DNA from: a virus
Reading direction: 5' to 3' (one strand)
DNA length: 64,000 nt
Virus record (IMG/VR): IMGVR_UViG_3300025030_000081
Span: 1 to 64,000 of that record
Both the position numbers and the translations under genes were made by a program. A model generated the notes under the pieces. That model saw only the letters and a program-made list of their open reading frames with translations, was not told the DNA's origin and ran no database searches. Each line of letters starts with the position of its first letter. Position 1 is the first letter of the stretch. Shown here piece after piece: positions 42,337 through 49,590 of the stretch.

Positions 42337-42966
42337 CTATTCTCCCGGGAAGCGCAGCAGCTTCATGTAGTCGGTATCCGCGGCAGTCACCACGTCGGTG
42401 GTCCCCTCGTACTGGGGTTTTCTGCCTTGCCGTCTTGCTTTCGCATATTCCGTAGCACACTGCTTATGCTGGTATACGAAACTTTTTTGCCCATTAAAAC
42501 TTTCGGTCATGTTTTTAGTAAAATCGTACTTACCACACAACCTACATTTTCTTTTATTAGCGTTTCCGCAGTCTTTATACGCTTGCATTGACCGATGAAT
42601 TTCGGTGTGTTCTGCCCGTGTTAGGGCCAGCAAGTTTTCTATTCTGTTGTCAGTTTTTATTTCATTTATGTGGTGGGATACTTCAGATGGTAATAACTGA
42701 CGTCCAAGAAAATTCTCCAACACCATTACATGTTCGTATGTGTATGGGTTTTTTCTTCCAATTCTTTTGTCTGCAACTTTTATGTAACCGCCTGATTTTA
42801 TTTTTCCACCACTCCATGAGGATGATTCTGCTCCGGCTAGAGTTGTTACTTTTGCGTGGTGATGCTGCACGAATCTACGATATTCACCCTTTTTAATACC
42901 TTCACTTGTTGTTGTTTTAGTAGCCATAGCAGTCGGCATTCCACAACCACATTCGCATAATTTCAT
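42337..42966 (-). CDS. HNH endonuclease carrying the displaced ligase C-terminus
   Basis: A 209-residue protein. It starts with a Cys-rich piece (MKLCECGCGMPT), has the HNH core HHINEIKTDNRIENLLALTR (about residues 97-116) and a CRLCGKYD finger. Its last 26 residues, from PQYEGTTDVV to DYMKLLRFPGE, match the end of the DNA ligase just upstream (PIYQGARDDC to DWNKLLRPPEE). The tail is written in GC-rich phage codons while the HNH part is AT-rich. The element thus inserted near the ligase 3' end, gave the ligase a substitute end, and now reads the old one. AAAGGAG precedes the ATG. Confidence 0.9.
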   Translation of the reverse strand: MKLCECGCGMPTAMATKTTTSEGIKKGEYRRFVQHHHAKVTTLAGAESSSWSGGKIKSGGYIKVADKRIGRKNPYTYEHVMVLENFLGRQLLPSEVSHHINEIKTDNRIENLLALTRAEHTEIHRSMQAYKDCGNANKRKCRLCGKYDFTKNMTESFNGQKSFVYQHKQCATEYAKARRQGRKPQYEGTTDVVTAADTDYMKLLRFPGE

Positions 42967-43026
42967 ATACTACTCCTTTTTCATATTTGTCATAGTATAC
43001 ACTGTCTACCAGCAACAACAACAACA

Positions 43027-44178
43027 TTATTCTTCTGGTGGCCTTAATAGTTTATTCCAATCTGTATCCATTGCTGTACAGTCATCTCGTGCCCCTTGAT
43101 AGATCGGCTGGAACAGCGAACCGTCTTCGTAGTAGTACTTGTAGCGGATCTCGACGAACTCCCCGATCTGCGGGATGGCGTAGTTGGCCGGTATGGTCAC
43201 GTTGCCCACCGGCACCCAGACCTGCTTGGCCAGGTCGTAGCAGGCGAGTGCCACGCTTCTCTTGCCTTCAGTGATCCCGGTAACGATGGCCTGGGTGTGC
43301 TGCCAGAAGATCACCTTGAGCTGGTCGCCCAGGCGGTTCGGCCGTCCTTCGGTATGCGCCGCGTCCAGTCGCTTGAAGACGACCCCTTCCCCGCCGGCCG
43401 ATTTCACCCTGTCCCAGAGTTCCTGCTTGGCTGCAGTCGAGGTCCACAGCGGTACCAGCTCAACGGAGTCGTTGCAGTAGGTTCGGTGAAATTCCAGCAG
43501 GTCGTTGTAACGCTGCAGATAGGGGTGGCTTTTGCGGGAAAAGCAGTTCAGATCCAGGAGGTCGAACGCGTAGAGCTTGCTGCCGATTATCTCACCGTCC
43601 AGCTGCAAGGAGAACAGCGCCGCGTTGAAGCTGACGGGCGTAGGGACGGTGAACCCGAGCTTGTTGGCTCCCCGCGGTTCCCGGTTCGTGGGATCGACCA
43701 GCACCGTATGGCGCCTGCCGTTCTTCTTCTCCTGGGCTCCCCAGGCGTCGTCGTCGAGGTAGGCCTGAGCCTCCTCCTCGGAGATCTCGTTCAATAGTTG
43801 GGGCAGGAAGCCGGAGGGGATCTTCTCCATGGCTTTCTTGCGGGTGTCCGTCATGACCCTGGTGTCGACCATCACATCGTCAACCATGATGGTCTTGACA
43901 GTGAAGTCGCCTGTGCCCGGGTCCACGGCAACCTGGTGCCCCCAGACGTTGCCGCTGATCCCGTTGGCTACCTGGTAACCCTTGGCCAGCTTCTCGTTGA
44001 ATTTCTTGGTGAACTCCGCGGCGGCTTTGGCTGCAGTCGGGTGGTCCTGCTGGGACATGGCCAAGCCCGATCCGCGCCGGCCATAGGCCACATGCAGGGC
44101 GGTCCCGTTCTGCAGGAGATGGTATACCTTGTCGGATCCGCCGCCGGTGAAGTGGAGGTCGGCTGTCTGTTTTGTCAT
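43027..44178 (-). CDS. ATP-dependent DNA ligase with N-terminal WGR-like domain
   Basis: A 383-residue ligase. Residues 5-70 form a WGR-like domain (LLQNGTALHVAYGRRGSG). The adenylation motif is WGAQEKKNGRRH, with K151 as the likely AMP-binding Lys in KxNG form. Other motifs are LQLDGEIIGSKLYAFDLL, GEGVVFKRLD (motif IV) and LGDQLKVIFWQ (motif V). The C-terminal OB part ends in about 21 AT-rich codons that were supplied by the mobile element downstream. The enzyme seals nicks in replication and repair; WGR domains are linked to DNA-break binding. Confidence 0.92.
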   Translation of the reverse strand: MTKQTADLHFTGGGSDKVYHLLQNGTALHVAYGRRGSGLAMSQQDHPTAAKAAAEFTKKFNEKLAKGYQVANGISGNVWGHQVAVDPGTGDFTVKTIMVDDVMVDTRVMTDTRKKAMEKIPSGFLPQLLNEISEEEAQAYLDDDAWGAQEKKNGRRHTVLVDPTNREPRGANKLGFTVPTPVSFNAALFSLQLDGEIIGSKLYAFDLLDLNCFSRKSHPYLQRYNDLLEFHRTYCNDSVELVPLWTSTAAKQELWDRVKSAGGEGVVFKRLDAAHTEGRPNRLGDQLKVIFWQHTQAIVTGITEGKRSVALACYDLAKQVWVPVGNVTIPANYAIPQIGEFVEIRYKYYYEDGSLFQPIYQGARDDCTAMDTDWNKLLRPPEE

Positions 44179-44189
44179 TGGTTACTCCT

Positions 44190-44360
44190 TTAGTAGTCGC
44201 AATGCCTGTTGTGGTAGCCGCCGAGTACCTCGATCATGTGCTCGTAGTGCGCCTCTTCCAGCCTCTCAATCAGCGCCCGGCACTCCGGGCAGAGGCAGTC
44301 CTTCTGCTCCGTGCAGGGGCCGTCCTGCTTCGCCTCGCAGTCGTTTTCACGTAAGGTCAT
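44190..44360 (-). CDS. Small Cys-rich zinc-binding-like protein
   Basis: A 56-residue protein from the ATG at 44360: MTLRENDCEAKQDGPCTEQK, then DCLCPECRALIERLEEAHYE and a final HNRHCDY. Six Cys and several His suggest a bound zinc. The start overlaps the end of the upstream gene by 14 bases. No family is recognised; the Cys spacing and coupling make it a credible gene. Confidence 0.6.
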   Translation of the reverse strand: MTLRENDCEAKQDGPCTEQKDCLCPECRALIERLEEAHYEHMIEVLGGYHNRHCDY

Positions 44361-44643
44361 GGCTATCCCCCTGTATCTCCACCTCCGGTTCCGGTTCCGG
44401 TTCCGGTACCGCGCAGATATGGGGCATCACCTTCACCGCGACATTCCCGAGTCCCCGGGAAAGCTGGGACATGATGCGCACCCCGCATTCGGCGCAGTAG
44501 ACCTCCACGTCGATATCGAAGGATTGCCGGGGCTGGAAGTTATGGTTGAAGTTGATCAGGTAGGTCCCGTGCCGGTTGGCCTTGCAGAGGTCCACACCCT
44601 TCTGCGTCTCGTAGTGCTTGCCGCATTCGCATTTGGAAGTCAT
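44347..44643 (-). CDS. Zinc-finger protein with Pro/Glu repeat
   Basis: A 98-residue protein. It begins MTSKCECGKHYETQKGVDLC, with a second Cys pair in VYCAECGVRIM, and near the end has alternating Pro-Glu (VPEPEPEPEVEIQ), probably an extended arm. Two Cys pairs could hold a zinc. It may contact RNA or DNA. It lies in the early/middle operon between the ligase and the split RNA polymerase. Confidence 0.68.
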   Translation of the reverse strand: MTSKCECGKHYETQKGVDLCKANRHGTYLINFNHNFQPRQSFDIDVEVYCAECGVRIMSQLSRGLGNVAVKVMPHICAVPEPEPEPEVEIQGDSHDLT

Positions 44644-44654
44644 GTCGTTTCTCC

Positions 44655-45263
44655 TTAACTGCCCCAGGCATCAAGAGCTGCCTGCCGCTCCTTGGCCAGG
44701 AACGCCCTGGTTTCCTCGTCGAACATCTCCTCGATGTTGGCGTCCGGATCCAGTAGGGCAACCCAGTCTTCACCGACATAGTGAGTCGACCTGATGATGA
44801 TGAGGATGCCGTCGGTACGCCTGATCGCCTCGAAGCTGGTGTTCTTGTGGTTGATCTTCTCGATCGGCAGCACGTAGGTGCCGTAGAATTTGCAGCCGTA
44901 ATGACTGCGGGTATCGGGACTTCTTTCCGACCAGCCTCTGGTGCCGCCCATATGCCCGCACAGGCCGGCGTTGCCGCCCAGGAACTTGACGCCTTCCGGT
45001 TTGTCCTTCTGGTCGGTGGGGAGGAAGTAGGCGGCCGTGAACAGGTCGGAGAACTTCGACGCGTTGGGCATGAGGAGAGGCCGGTAGGTTTCCTTGCCGG
45101 CCTTGAAGGTATTGAAGGCAGCCTCGATCCAGCCGCCGATGTAGTTATCCAGATGGTTCAACCCGGCCAGCTGGATGAAGGTGGTGAAGTTGTCGGAAAC
45201 CTTGAATGCATCGTTATGCTTCCTGAACAGGGCGTAGGCGTCTTCCGTCTTATGCAGTGCCAT
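44655..45263 (-). CDS. Hypothetical protein
   Basis: A 202-residue protein with many aromatic residues (FTTFIQLAGLNHLDNYIGGW, DLFTAAYFLPTDQKDKPEG, GGTRGWSERSPDTRSHYGCK). It ends in a helix with ETRAFLAKERQAALDAWGS. The mixed fold and length suggest an enzyme-like or binding domain, but no catalytic motif was recognised. Its start overlaps the stop of the gene upstream by 14 bases. Confidence 0.68.
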   Translation of the reverse strand: MALHKTEDAYALFRKHNDAFKVSDNFTTFIQLAGLNHLDNYIGGWIEAAFNTFKAGKETYRPLLMPNASKFSDLFTAAYFLPTDQKDKPEGVKFLGGNAGLCGHMGGTRGWSERSPDTRSHYGCKFYGTYVLPIEKINHKNTSFEAIRRTDGILIIIRSTHYVGEDWVALLDPDANIEEMFDEETRAFLAKERQAALDAWGS

Positions 45264-45480
45264 CCGGTGCCTCCTTGTCGTAGATGTTTCCCTTATCGTC
45301 GATGACTGCAGCCAGGTGGTAGGAGTCGGTCCATTGGGCGCAGCATTCGTCGCAGCTGCATTCCTGGTAAGCGTTGCCGTTATCGATCGTCACACTGTTA
45401 CCCTGCACGGAATCGCTGCCGCAGATCGGGCAGGCGGACCCGTCACTTCTCAGATAGGCTTGCGCCTGTTCGTTGGTCAT
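45250..45480 (-). CDS. Zinc-ribbon protein
   Basis: The ATG at 45480 has AAGGAG seven bases before it and gives 76 residues. It contains ACPICGSDSVQGNS and YQECSCDECCAQW, two Cys groups separated by a beta hairpin, the usual zinc-ribbon layout of small phage proteins. It may recognise nucleic acid. The gene is coupled to the one downstream by a 14-base overlap. Confidence 0.7.
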   Translation of the reverse strand: MTNEQAQAYLRSDGSACPICGSDSVQGNSVTIDNGNAYQECSCDECCAQWTDSYHLAAVIDDKGNIYDKEAPDGTA

Positions 45481-45490
45481 GCCACTCTCC

Positions 45491-45652
45491 TTATCGTTTA
45501 CCCAATCGGTATTTGTCGCTATTCCCCTCGATCTGACAGAGCTTCCGTTCGGGCCTTGGCCACTGGTACTCACCTTCCAGCTCCCGGCGTTCCTCTTCCG
45601 ACAAGACACGGCCCTGGTTGAAGGTGAATGGTTCAGGTCGCTGCAGAATCAC
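45491..45652 (-). CDS. 53-residue basic/acidic protein
   Basis: A GTG start at 45652 with GGGGAGG seven bases ahead; it overlaps the end of the previous gene by four bases. The sequence MILQRPEPFTFNQGRVLSEE, ERRELEGEYQWPRPERK is highly charged. No family is recognised. The strong ribosome site and overlap support it as a gene. Confidence 0.6.
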   Translation of the reverse strand: MILQRPEPFTFNQGRVLSEEERRELEGEYQWPRPERKLCQIEGNSDKYRLGKR

Positions 45653-45894
45653 CGGTTACCTCCCCTGGTTATGGTGACTTCCGAATCCTTGAAATAGGCA
45701 AGACAGCCCGGACTGTTGTGAAACGGCGGCTTCTCCAGGATGACCCCGTACCTGAACCATTCCTCACCTTTTCTGGTGTACCACCAGAAGGGGCTGAACT
45801 CGATCTCAACCGCCAGTCCCGGTCCCAGCTCGGTCGTGCAGGGCTGGTGTTCGATCGTGTAGCGGTACACCTCCATGCGTTCCAGCTGGCTCAT
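45649..45894 (-). CDS. Hypothetical beta-rich protein
   Basis: An 81-residue protein (MSQLERMEVYRYTIEHQPC, LAVEIEFSPFWWYTRKGEEW). Beta strands with many aromatics suggest a small compact fold. It overlaps the next start by four bases. Function unknown; part of the early/middle minus-strand operon. Confidence 0.65.
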   Translation of the reverse strand: MSQLERMEVYRYTIEHQPCTTELGPGLAVEIEFSPFWWYTRKGEEWFRYGVILEKPPFHNSPGCLAYFKDSEVTITRGGNR

Positions 45895-45913
45895 AGTTTC
45901 TCCTTATTATTCG

Positions 45914-46477
45914 TTAGGCGCCGGCATCCAGCGCAGCGTCGTAAGCCTTGGCTTCACGGTCCATAGTCAGTGCAGACCTAACGGCGTCCAGTATCCGGCA
46001 CAGGTAGGCGTATTCAGGGTTTTCAATGGTAGGCAAGCGGTACCACCACTCTTCCCCGAAGATTTCCACCATCGCTTTGCCGTGTACGTCATGGAGTGTT
46101 TCGACTCGTTCGACGCCTTCCAGATTCTCAGCCATTTCGAACAGCTCGCGCGCCTGCTCTTTGTCAATCCACCTTTTCTTGAACTCCTTGATGATCCACC
46201 TCTTCGCGTGCTTGACCAACTCTTCCAGATCATAAATGTGGTCGCTGATGCCCCGGTTGAAATTGTTGGCGAGATAGTCGTTGTTACAGGACAGCAGGAA
46301 CCCACGGATGTCGTGGTCACCCATACCGCCCCAAGAGGCAACCCACGACTTGTCCCAGCAGGTGATCGTCGCTTTTCCGCACCTTGGCCCTAAGTCTTCA
46401 AGGAATACTGTGATGGTGTCCAGTCGCGGTACTTCGGTTATGGTCACTTTTGTGACGACTGCTTCTTCTACCTTCAT
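45914..46477 (-). CDS. Conserved phage hypothetical protein
   Basis: A 187-residue protein. The N-terminal 60 residues are beta (RLDTITVFLEDLGPRCGKAT, ITCWDKSWVASWGGMGD), followed by NNDYLANNFNRGI and a helical middle. This 'GKATI.CW.KSW...WGGM' pattern is seen in many phage and prophage proteins, without assigned function that I know. The start overlaps the stop of a 40-residue gene (ATGA). Confidence 0.72.
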   Translation of the reverse strand: MKVEEAVVTKVTITEVPRLDTITVFLEDLGPRCGKATITCWDKSWVASWGGMGDHDIRGFLLSCNNDYLANNFNRGISDHIYDLEELVKHAKRWIIKEFKKRWIDKEQARELFEMAENLEGVERVETLHDVHGKAMVEIFGEEWWYRLPTIENPEYAYLCRILDAVRSALTMDREAKAYDAALDAGA

Positions 46478-46596
46478 GGTTTCTCCTTGGGTACCCGGAA
46501 GCGCAGGTGCCGGCGACTATCTGCATCGTGCATGACGGTCAGCTGGTGCTGGGCGACGTCCTTCAAGAACTGCTCTTCGGTGGGTTCCTGGCTCAT
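46474..46596 (-). CDS. 40-residue charged protein
   Basis: From the ATG at 46596: MSQEPTEEQFLKDVAQHQLT, then VMHDADSRRHLRFRVPKEKP. The stop overlaps the next start (ATGA). It is the first gene after the regulatory gap behind the RNA polymerase gene. TAGGAG lies five bases upstream. Similar short proteins with a 'DADSRRHLRFRVPK' type ending occur in phages near anti-restriction or regulatory genes, without known role. Confidence 0.6.
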   Translation of the reverse strand: MSQEPTEEQFLKDVAQHQLTVMHDADSRRHLRFRVPKEKP

Positions 46597-46790
46597 ATCG
46601 GCTCCTAGGGTATCTAAAGTTAAACTTTCGTGACTATCTGTCATATCACAGTTAGCTGTAGGAATTCACCCGAAATCGAGTGTTAGGTGTCATGTTGGAG
46701 GTATGCACTTTTCGTGATTTTTGAAAAGTTACCATGCATGTTTTGGGTATTTTTCACAGTGCCATTTTCAACCCGTAAAAATGCACAAAA

Positions 46791-46805
46791 GCAGCCGGAG
46801 GCTGC
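46791..46805 (-). promoter_or_regulatory. Candidate N4-type vRNAP hairpin promoter
   Basis: On the plus strand CACAAAA is followed by GCAGCC-GGA-GGCTGC (46791-46805). The template strand of the N4 vRNAP promoter used in structural work reads, from memory, CCAAAA then GAAGC-GGA-GCTTC, so the A4 run, the stem and the GGA loop agree. Leftward transcription would begin near 46783, upstream of the 40-residue gene. The same sequence on the minus strand has TTTTG after the hairpin and could be a terminator. Confidence 0.5.
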
Positions 46806-46856
46806 CCTGTATCGTGGAGGATAAAACAGCTAAGCGAAGTTAACTTTTAGGTAAAC

Positions 46857-46886
46857 AAAAAACTGCCTACCCGGTTAGGGGTAGGC
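46857..46886 (-). terminator. Rho-independent-type terminator after RNA polymerase gene
   Basis: GCCTACCC (46865-46872) and GGGTAGGC (46879-46886) pair over GGTTAG. On the minus strand AG and then six T follow. It lies seven bases after the stop of the RNA polymerase gene. Confidence 0.88.
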
Positions 46887-46892
46887 ATGTGG

Positions 46893-48101
46893 TTATGAGA
46901 GGAAGTAGTCGGCTTCCATGATGTGGTCGCCCAGATCGTCGGACAGTTTGGCGTAGTTGTAGCGGCGGTCGTTCCTGAGCTCCCTGATGATCTGGACGCC
47001 GACGTTGCTGTCGGCCAGCTCCGCCAGGATGTCCCGGTAGACCTCCCGCATCTCGTTGGCGTAGTTGGGGTGGCACTTGAATGCATCGTGGATGGTGAGG
47101 ACCGGGAAGCTTGGTCTGGTGAGGGTTTCCTGGATCAAGGAAAGGAGCTCTTCAAGGTAACCAACGGTGAACTGACTGATGTTCTCCGGGTTGACGATCT
47201 CGACACCGCGCAGGCTGAGGAAGCCGTGGTTCGCTGCGTTGATCTCGAAGGGGTGGGTGGGTTCGGTAACCCGGGAGGTGAGTTTCTGATACTGGATCAA
47301 TGCGGCTACGTCCTCGAGGTGATCCCGGTCGTAGTTGCAGCGCCTGACGGTCTCCCTGACGAGGAAGCCGTCAACCGAGTGGGTGGCATTGGCGGCCACT
47401 GCCAAGCCGTACTCGGAGCCGATGTTCTCCTCGTAGACGTAGGTGAGGGTGGCGTGATCCAGCTCGTCGATCTCGATCTTGGACTTCATCTTCTGAAGCA
47501 CCGGTACCTTCGCCTGATAGCCGTCAGGCAGAGTGTTGTGGTGGAAGAGGGCATTGGGCTGCCATGAGGCCAAGAGCTCCTGCATGAGGAAGCAGGCGCC
47601 CGGAGCGACCATTTCCTGAGCCTGATAGAAGGCGTAGAGCTCAGGGGACTCGTCTCCGAAGATCCGCTTGGGAGTAGCCACGCTCCCATAGTAGTGAGTC
47701 ATCGTCGCGGATTTGGCGTCCGATCTCGGCACCACCACCTCGCTCGGCAAGAGCTCGTTCATGGCTGCCGTGCACTGGCCGTACATGTCCATGCGCTTCT
47801 TACCGGTGACCCCGGTGTTGGCGCTGGTCACCGGGCAGCCGGTGAGGATACCCAGTATCGAGATCCCCGAGGCGCAGGCGTCCAGCTCAACCAGAAAGCC
47901 AGAAGGTCTCCCGGCCAGAGCGTCCTCCAGAGCCAGCACACCGGCAAGGAACTGGGCGGGCTTCTCGGCCTGAGCCACCTTGGAACGCAGATCCTTGATC
48001 GAATCCACCCAAGCGATGCGCTGTCTGAAGCTCTTCTTGTCCAGCCCGTAGTTGTTGGCGATGTCGATCTTGATGTATTCAAGCGCTGAAAATTTCATCA
48101 T
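46893..48101 (-). CDS. Phage RNA polymerase II, catalytic subunit (N4 gp16-like)
   Basis: A 402-residue protein with three T7-like polymerase motifs: motif A with D74 in VELDACASGISILG, motif B as R126-x3-K130-x7-Y138-G139 (PRSDAKSATMTHYYGS), and motif C with H338-D339 in LTIHDAFKCHP. N4 gp16 has almost the same length and content. The N-terminal partner with the DTRGR motif is encoded at 49587-50390. Together they transcribe middle genes. The first codons (AAA TTT TCA) are AT-rich, and the start overlaps the stop of an HNH gene. CAGGAG precedes the ATG; 48098 is an alternative start. Confidence 0.9.
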   Translation of the reverse strand: MMKFSALEYIKIDIANNYGLDKKSFRQRIAWVDSIKDLRSKVAQAEKPAQFLAGVLALEDALAGRPSGFLVELDACASGISILGILTGCPVTSANTGVTGKKRMDMYGQCTAAMNELLPSEVVVPRSDAKSATMTHYYGSVATPKRIFGDESPELYAFYQAQEMVAPGACFLMQELLASWQPNALFHHNTLPDGYQAKVPVLQKMKSKIEIDELDHATLTYVYEENIGSEYGLAVAANATHSVDGFLVRETVRRCNYDRDHLEDVAALIQYQKLTSRVTEPTHPFEINAANHGFLSLRGVEIVNPENISQFTVGYLEELLSLIQETLTRPSFPVLTIHDAFKCHPNYANEMREVYRDILAELADSNVGVQIIRELRNDRRYNYAKLSDDLGDHIMEADYFLS

Positions 48102-48772
48102 GGGATACTCTCCTGTATTTTATGTGGAAGTTTGTGATTTAAGATGTATTGGTTTCTGTGAGTTACAGCGGCGTGTTCTGTAGGGAAGACACCAAGGTGT
48201 ATGTTTTGAAATTTAACACAAATTCTTGCTCTCCACCTACCTTCACCAATACAATTAACACCCATAAAATTGAATTTAGTATTTAGCATTTTATTACGAT
48301 TTGCTTGTTGAGCTGGTTTAGCAACCCAATGACAATTATCAGGTGAATACCCTAAATCATTATTTTGGCGGTCTAGTTCTAATGCTTCGTTAAAGCCATT
48401 TTGTCTAGCCCATTGAGCAAACACAGCATAGTCTTTCCACTCTGGGCATATGCTTATTCCTCTTGCACCATATCTACGATATGCTTTGGATTTAGGATTA
48501 TTACATCGTTGATTCATTGATTTCCAGCGTTTGTATAGTATGGATAGCCCATGTTGGGGAGCTTCTCCGTGGATAGTTTGTTCTGTGAATTGCCCACAAC
48601 CACATGTTTTAGCTCTACCTGATCTAACATTACCAAGTACCATTACTTTTGTTGAACCACACTCACACTGAAATAAGGCCAATCTACAGTTTTGTTTGAG
48701 GCGTGGAGCATCCTGTAAATAGGTCAATTTGTTGAACTTATCACCATGATTAATGTGGATAACTTTTGGCAT
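48098..48772 (-). CDS. HNH/AP2-type homing endonuclease before the RNA polymerase gene
   Basis: The ATG at 48772 with AAAGGAGG ahead gives 224 residues. It contains a Cys-rich N-terminal part (ALFQCECGSTK, CGCGQ), the segment YRRYGARGISICPEWKDYAV and LELDRQNNDLGYSPDNCHWV typical of phage HNH-type endonucleases, and an AP2-like C-terminal domain (FMGVNCIGEGRWRARICVKF). The gene is very AT-rich. Its stop overlaps the RNA polymerase start, so it is inserted without disrupting the coding sequence. A host-type promoter lies upstream. Confidence 0.88.
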   Translation of the reverse strand: MPKVIHINHGDKFNKLTYLQDAPRLKQNCRLALFQCECGSTKVMVLGNVRSGRAKTCGCGQFTEQTIHGEAPQHGLSILYKRWKSMNQRCNNPKSKAYRRYGARGISICPEWKDYAVFAQWARQNGFNEALELDRQNNDLGYSPDNCHWVAKPAQQANRNKMLNTKFNFMGVNCIGEGRWRARICVKFQNIHLGVFPTEHAAVTHRNQYILNHKLPHKIQESIP

Positions 48773-48799
48773 ATAGCCTCCTTTGAGCAATCGTGTCGT

Positions 48800-48830
48800 A
48801 TGATATACTCTATGGGTGGCTATATGTCAA
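48800..48830 (-). promoter_or_regulatory. Sigma70-like promoter of the HN(H) gene
   Basis: On the minus strand TTGACA (48830-48825) is followed after 17 bases by TATATC (48807-48802), or after 19 bases by TATCAT. The start codon of the endonuclease is about 30 bases further on. A perfect -35 box in an N4-like phage suggests that the mobile gene brings its own host-dependent promoter. Confidence 0.55.
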
Positions 48831-48850
48831 GAGTAGTTATCTGGTCATGG

Positions 48851-48997
48851 TCAGTCCTCCCGGACAGGTATATTTCTTGGTAATTTCTTCACGTATTGTG
48901 CGGTCCAGAGCTGGCCGTCGACGGAGCCGCAGGTGCCTAGACAGCCCGCGGGTCGCAGGATCCAGCCGGTGCGTAAGCGGGTGGCGTCAAGTTTCAT
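48851..48997 (-). CDS. 48-residue protein
   Basis: The ATG at 48997 with AGGAG seven to eight bases upstream gives MKLDATRLRTGWILRPAGCL, then GTCGSVDGQLWTAQYVKKLP. It is basic with two Cys. It is the last small gene before the HNH gene and shares the operon with RNA polymerase. No family recognised. Confidence 0.6.
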   Translation of the reverse strand: MKLDATRLRTGWILRPAGCLGTCGSVDGQLWTAQYVKKLPRNIPVRED

Positions 48998-49008
48998 GAT
49001 TGATTCTC

Positions 49009-49395
49009 CTAGTTGATGTTCAGGATGATGTCCACAACCTCTTTGCAGTACCATGCCCGGTAGTCGTTCGTGTCCTCTCCGGTCCAGACGTAGTCACCAG
49101 TGAAGAAGGTTTCTCTTGCCTGTGCCTGGCACCAGTAGCCGGTTCCGTCTTTGGTTTTACCCAAGCCATTGCCGCATGTTTTTCCTCCGTGGTAATCCAT
49201 TACCGCCCACAGTAGCGTTCTTCTGAAGGATCTTGCTATCTGATCGGGATATGGCTCCAGTGCGAATACTCCTCGCAGGGTGCTGGAGGCATGCTCCGGC
49301 GGCGGTCGGTTGATGGAGACGCGGGTGATCCCGGCTCTGGCCAGATCCTCCAGCAGGTTGAAGGTCTTGGTGATGGTTTCAGTGACCTGTGTCAT
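49009..49395 (-). CDS. Hypothetical protein between the RNA polymerase genes
   Basis: A 128-residue protein (FNLLEDLARAGITRVSINRP, RGVFALEPYPDQIARSFRRT, WCQAQARETFFTGDYVWTG). The fold looks mixed alpha/beta. It is encoded between the two RNA polymerase subunit genes, which are adjacent in N4 itself. No family was recognised. Confidence 0.66.
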   Translation of the reverse strand: MTQVTETITKTFNLLEDLARAGITRVSINRPPPEHASSTLRGVFALEPYPDQIARSFRRTLLWAVMDYHGGKTCGNGLGKTKDGTGYWCQAQARETFFTGDYVWTGEDTNDYRAWYCKEVVDIILNIN

Positions 49396-49398
49396 AGC

Positions 49399-49590
49399 TT
49401 AGTTTCTCCTTACGGTGTCCACTACTTCAGCAAGCAGGTCTTCCAGAGACATACTTTGGCAATAGAAGTAGCCACCATCGAGGGCAGTGACTTCTGCGCA
49501 GTACAGGTTGGTTACAGCACATTGGTACAGTTTGATAGAGTCAACGTGGTCCATGAGATAAATCAGGTTCTCTGATATGTGAGCTGTCAT
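49399..49590 (-). CDS. Small protein overlapping the RNA polymerase I-subunit stop
   Basis: The ATG at 49590 overlaps the stop of the RNA polymerase N-terminal subunit gene (ATGA), with AAGGAGG upstream. It encodes 63 residues (MTAHISENLIYLMDHVDSIK, YQCAVTNLYCAEVTALDGGY). Translational coupling to the polymerase gene is clear. Function unknown. Confidence 0.65.
   Translation of the reverse strand: MTAHISENLIYLMDHVDSIKLYQCAVTNLYCAEVTALDGGYFYCQSMSLEDLLAEVVDTVRRN

Larger units (their letters stand above)
46597..46890 (-). promoter_or_regulatory. Regulatory gap after the catalytic RNA polymerase gene
   Basis: This 294-base gap has no gene. It holds a terminator (46857-46886), a GGA-triloop hairpin (46791-46805) and another 7-bp hairpin, ACTTTTC/GAAAAGT, near 46707-46730. 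It is AT-rich compared with the genes. Transcription of the polymerase genes probably stops here and a new transcript begins for 46596 downward. Confidence 0.6.
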
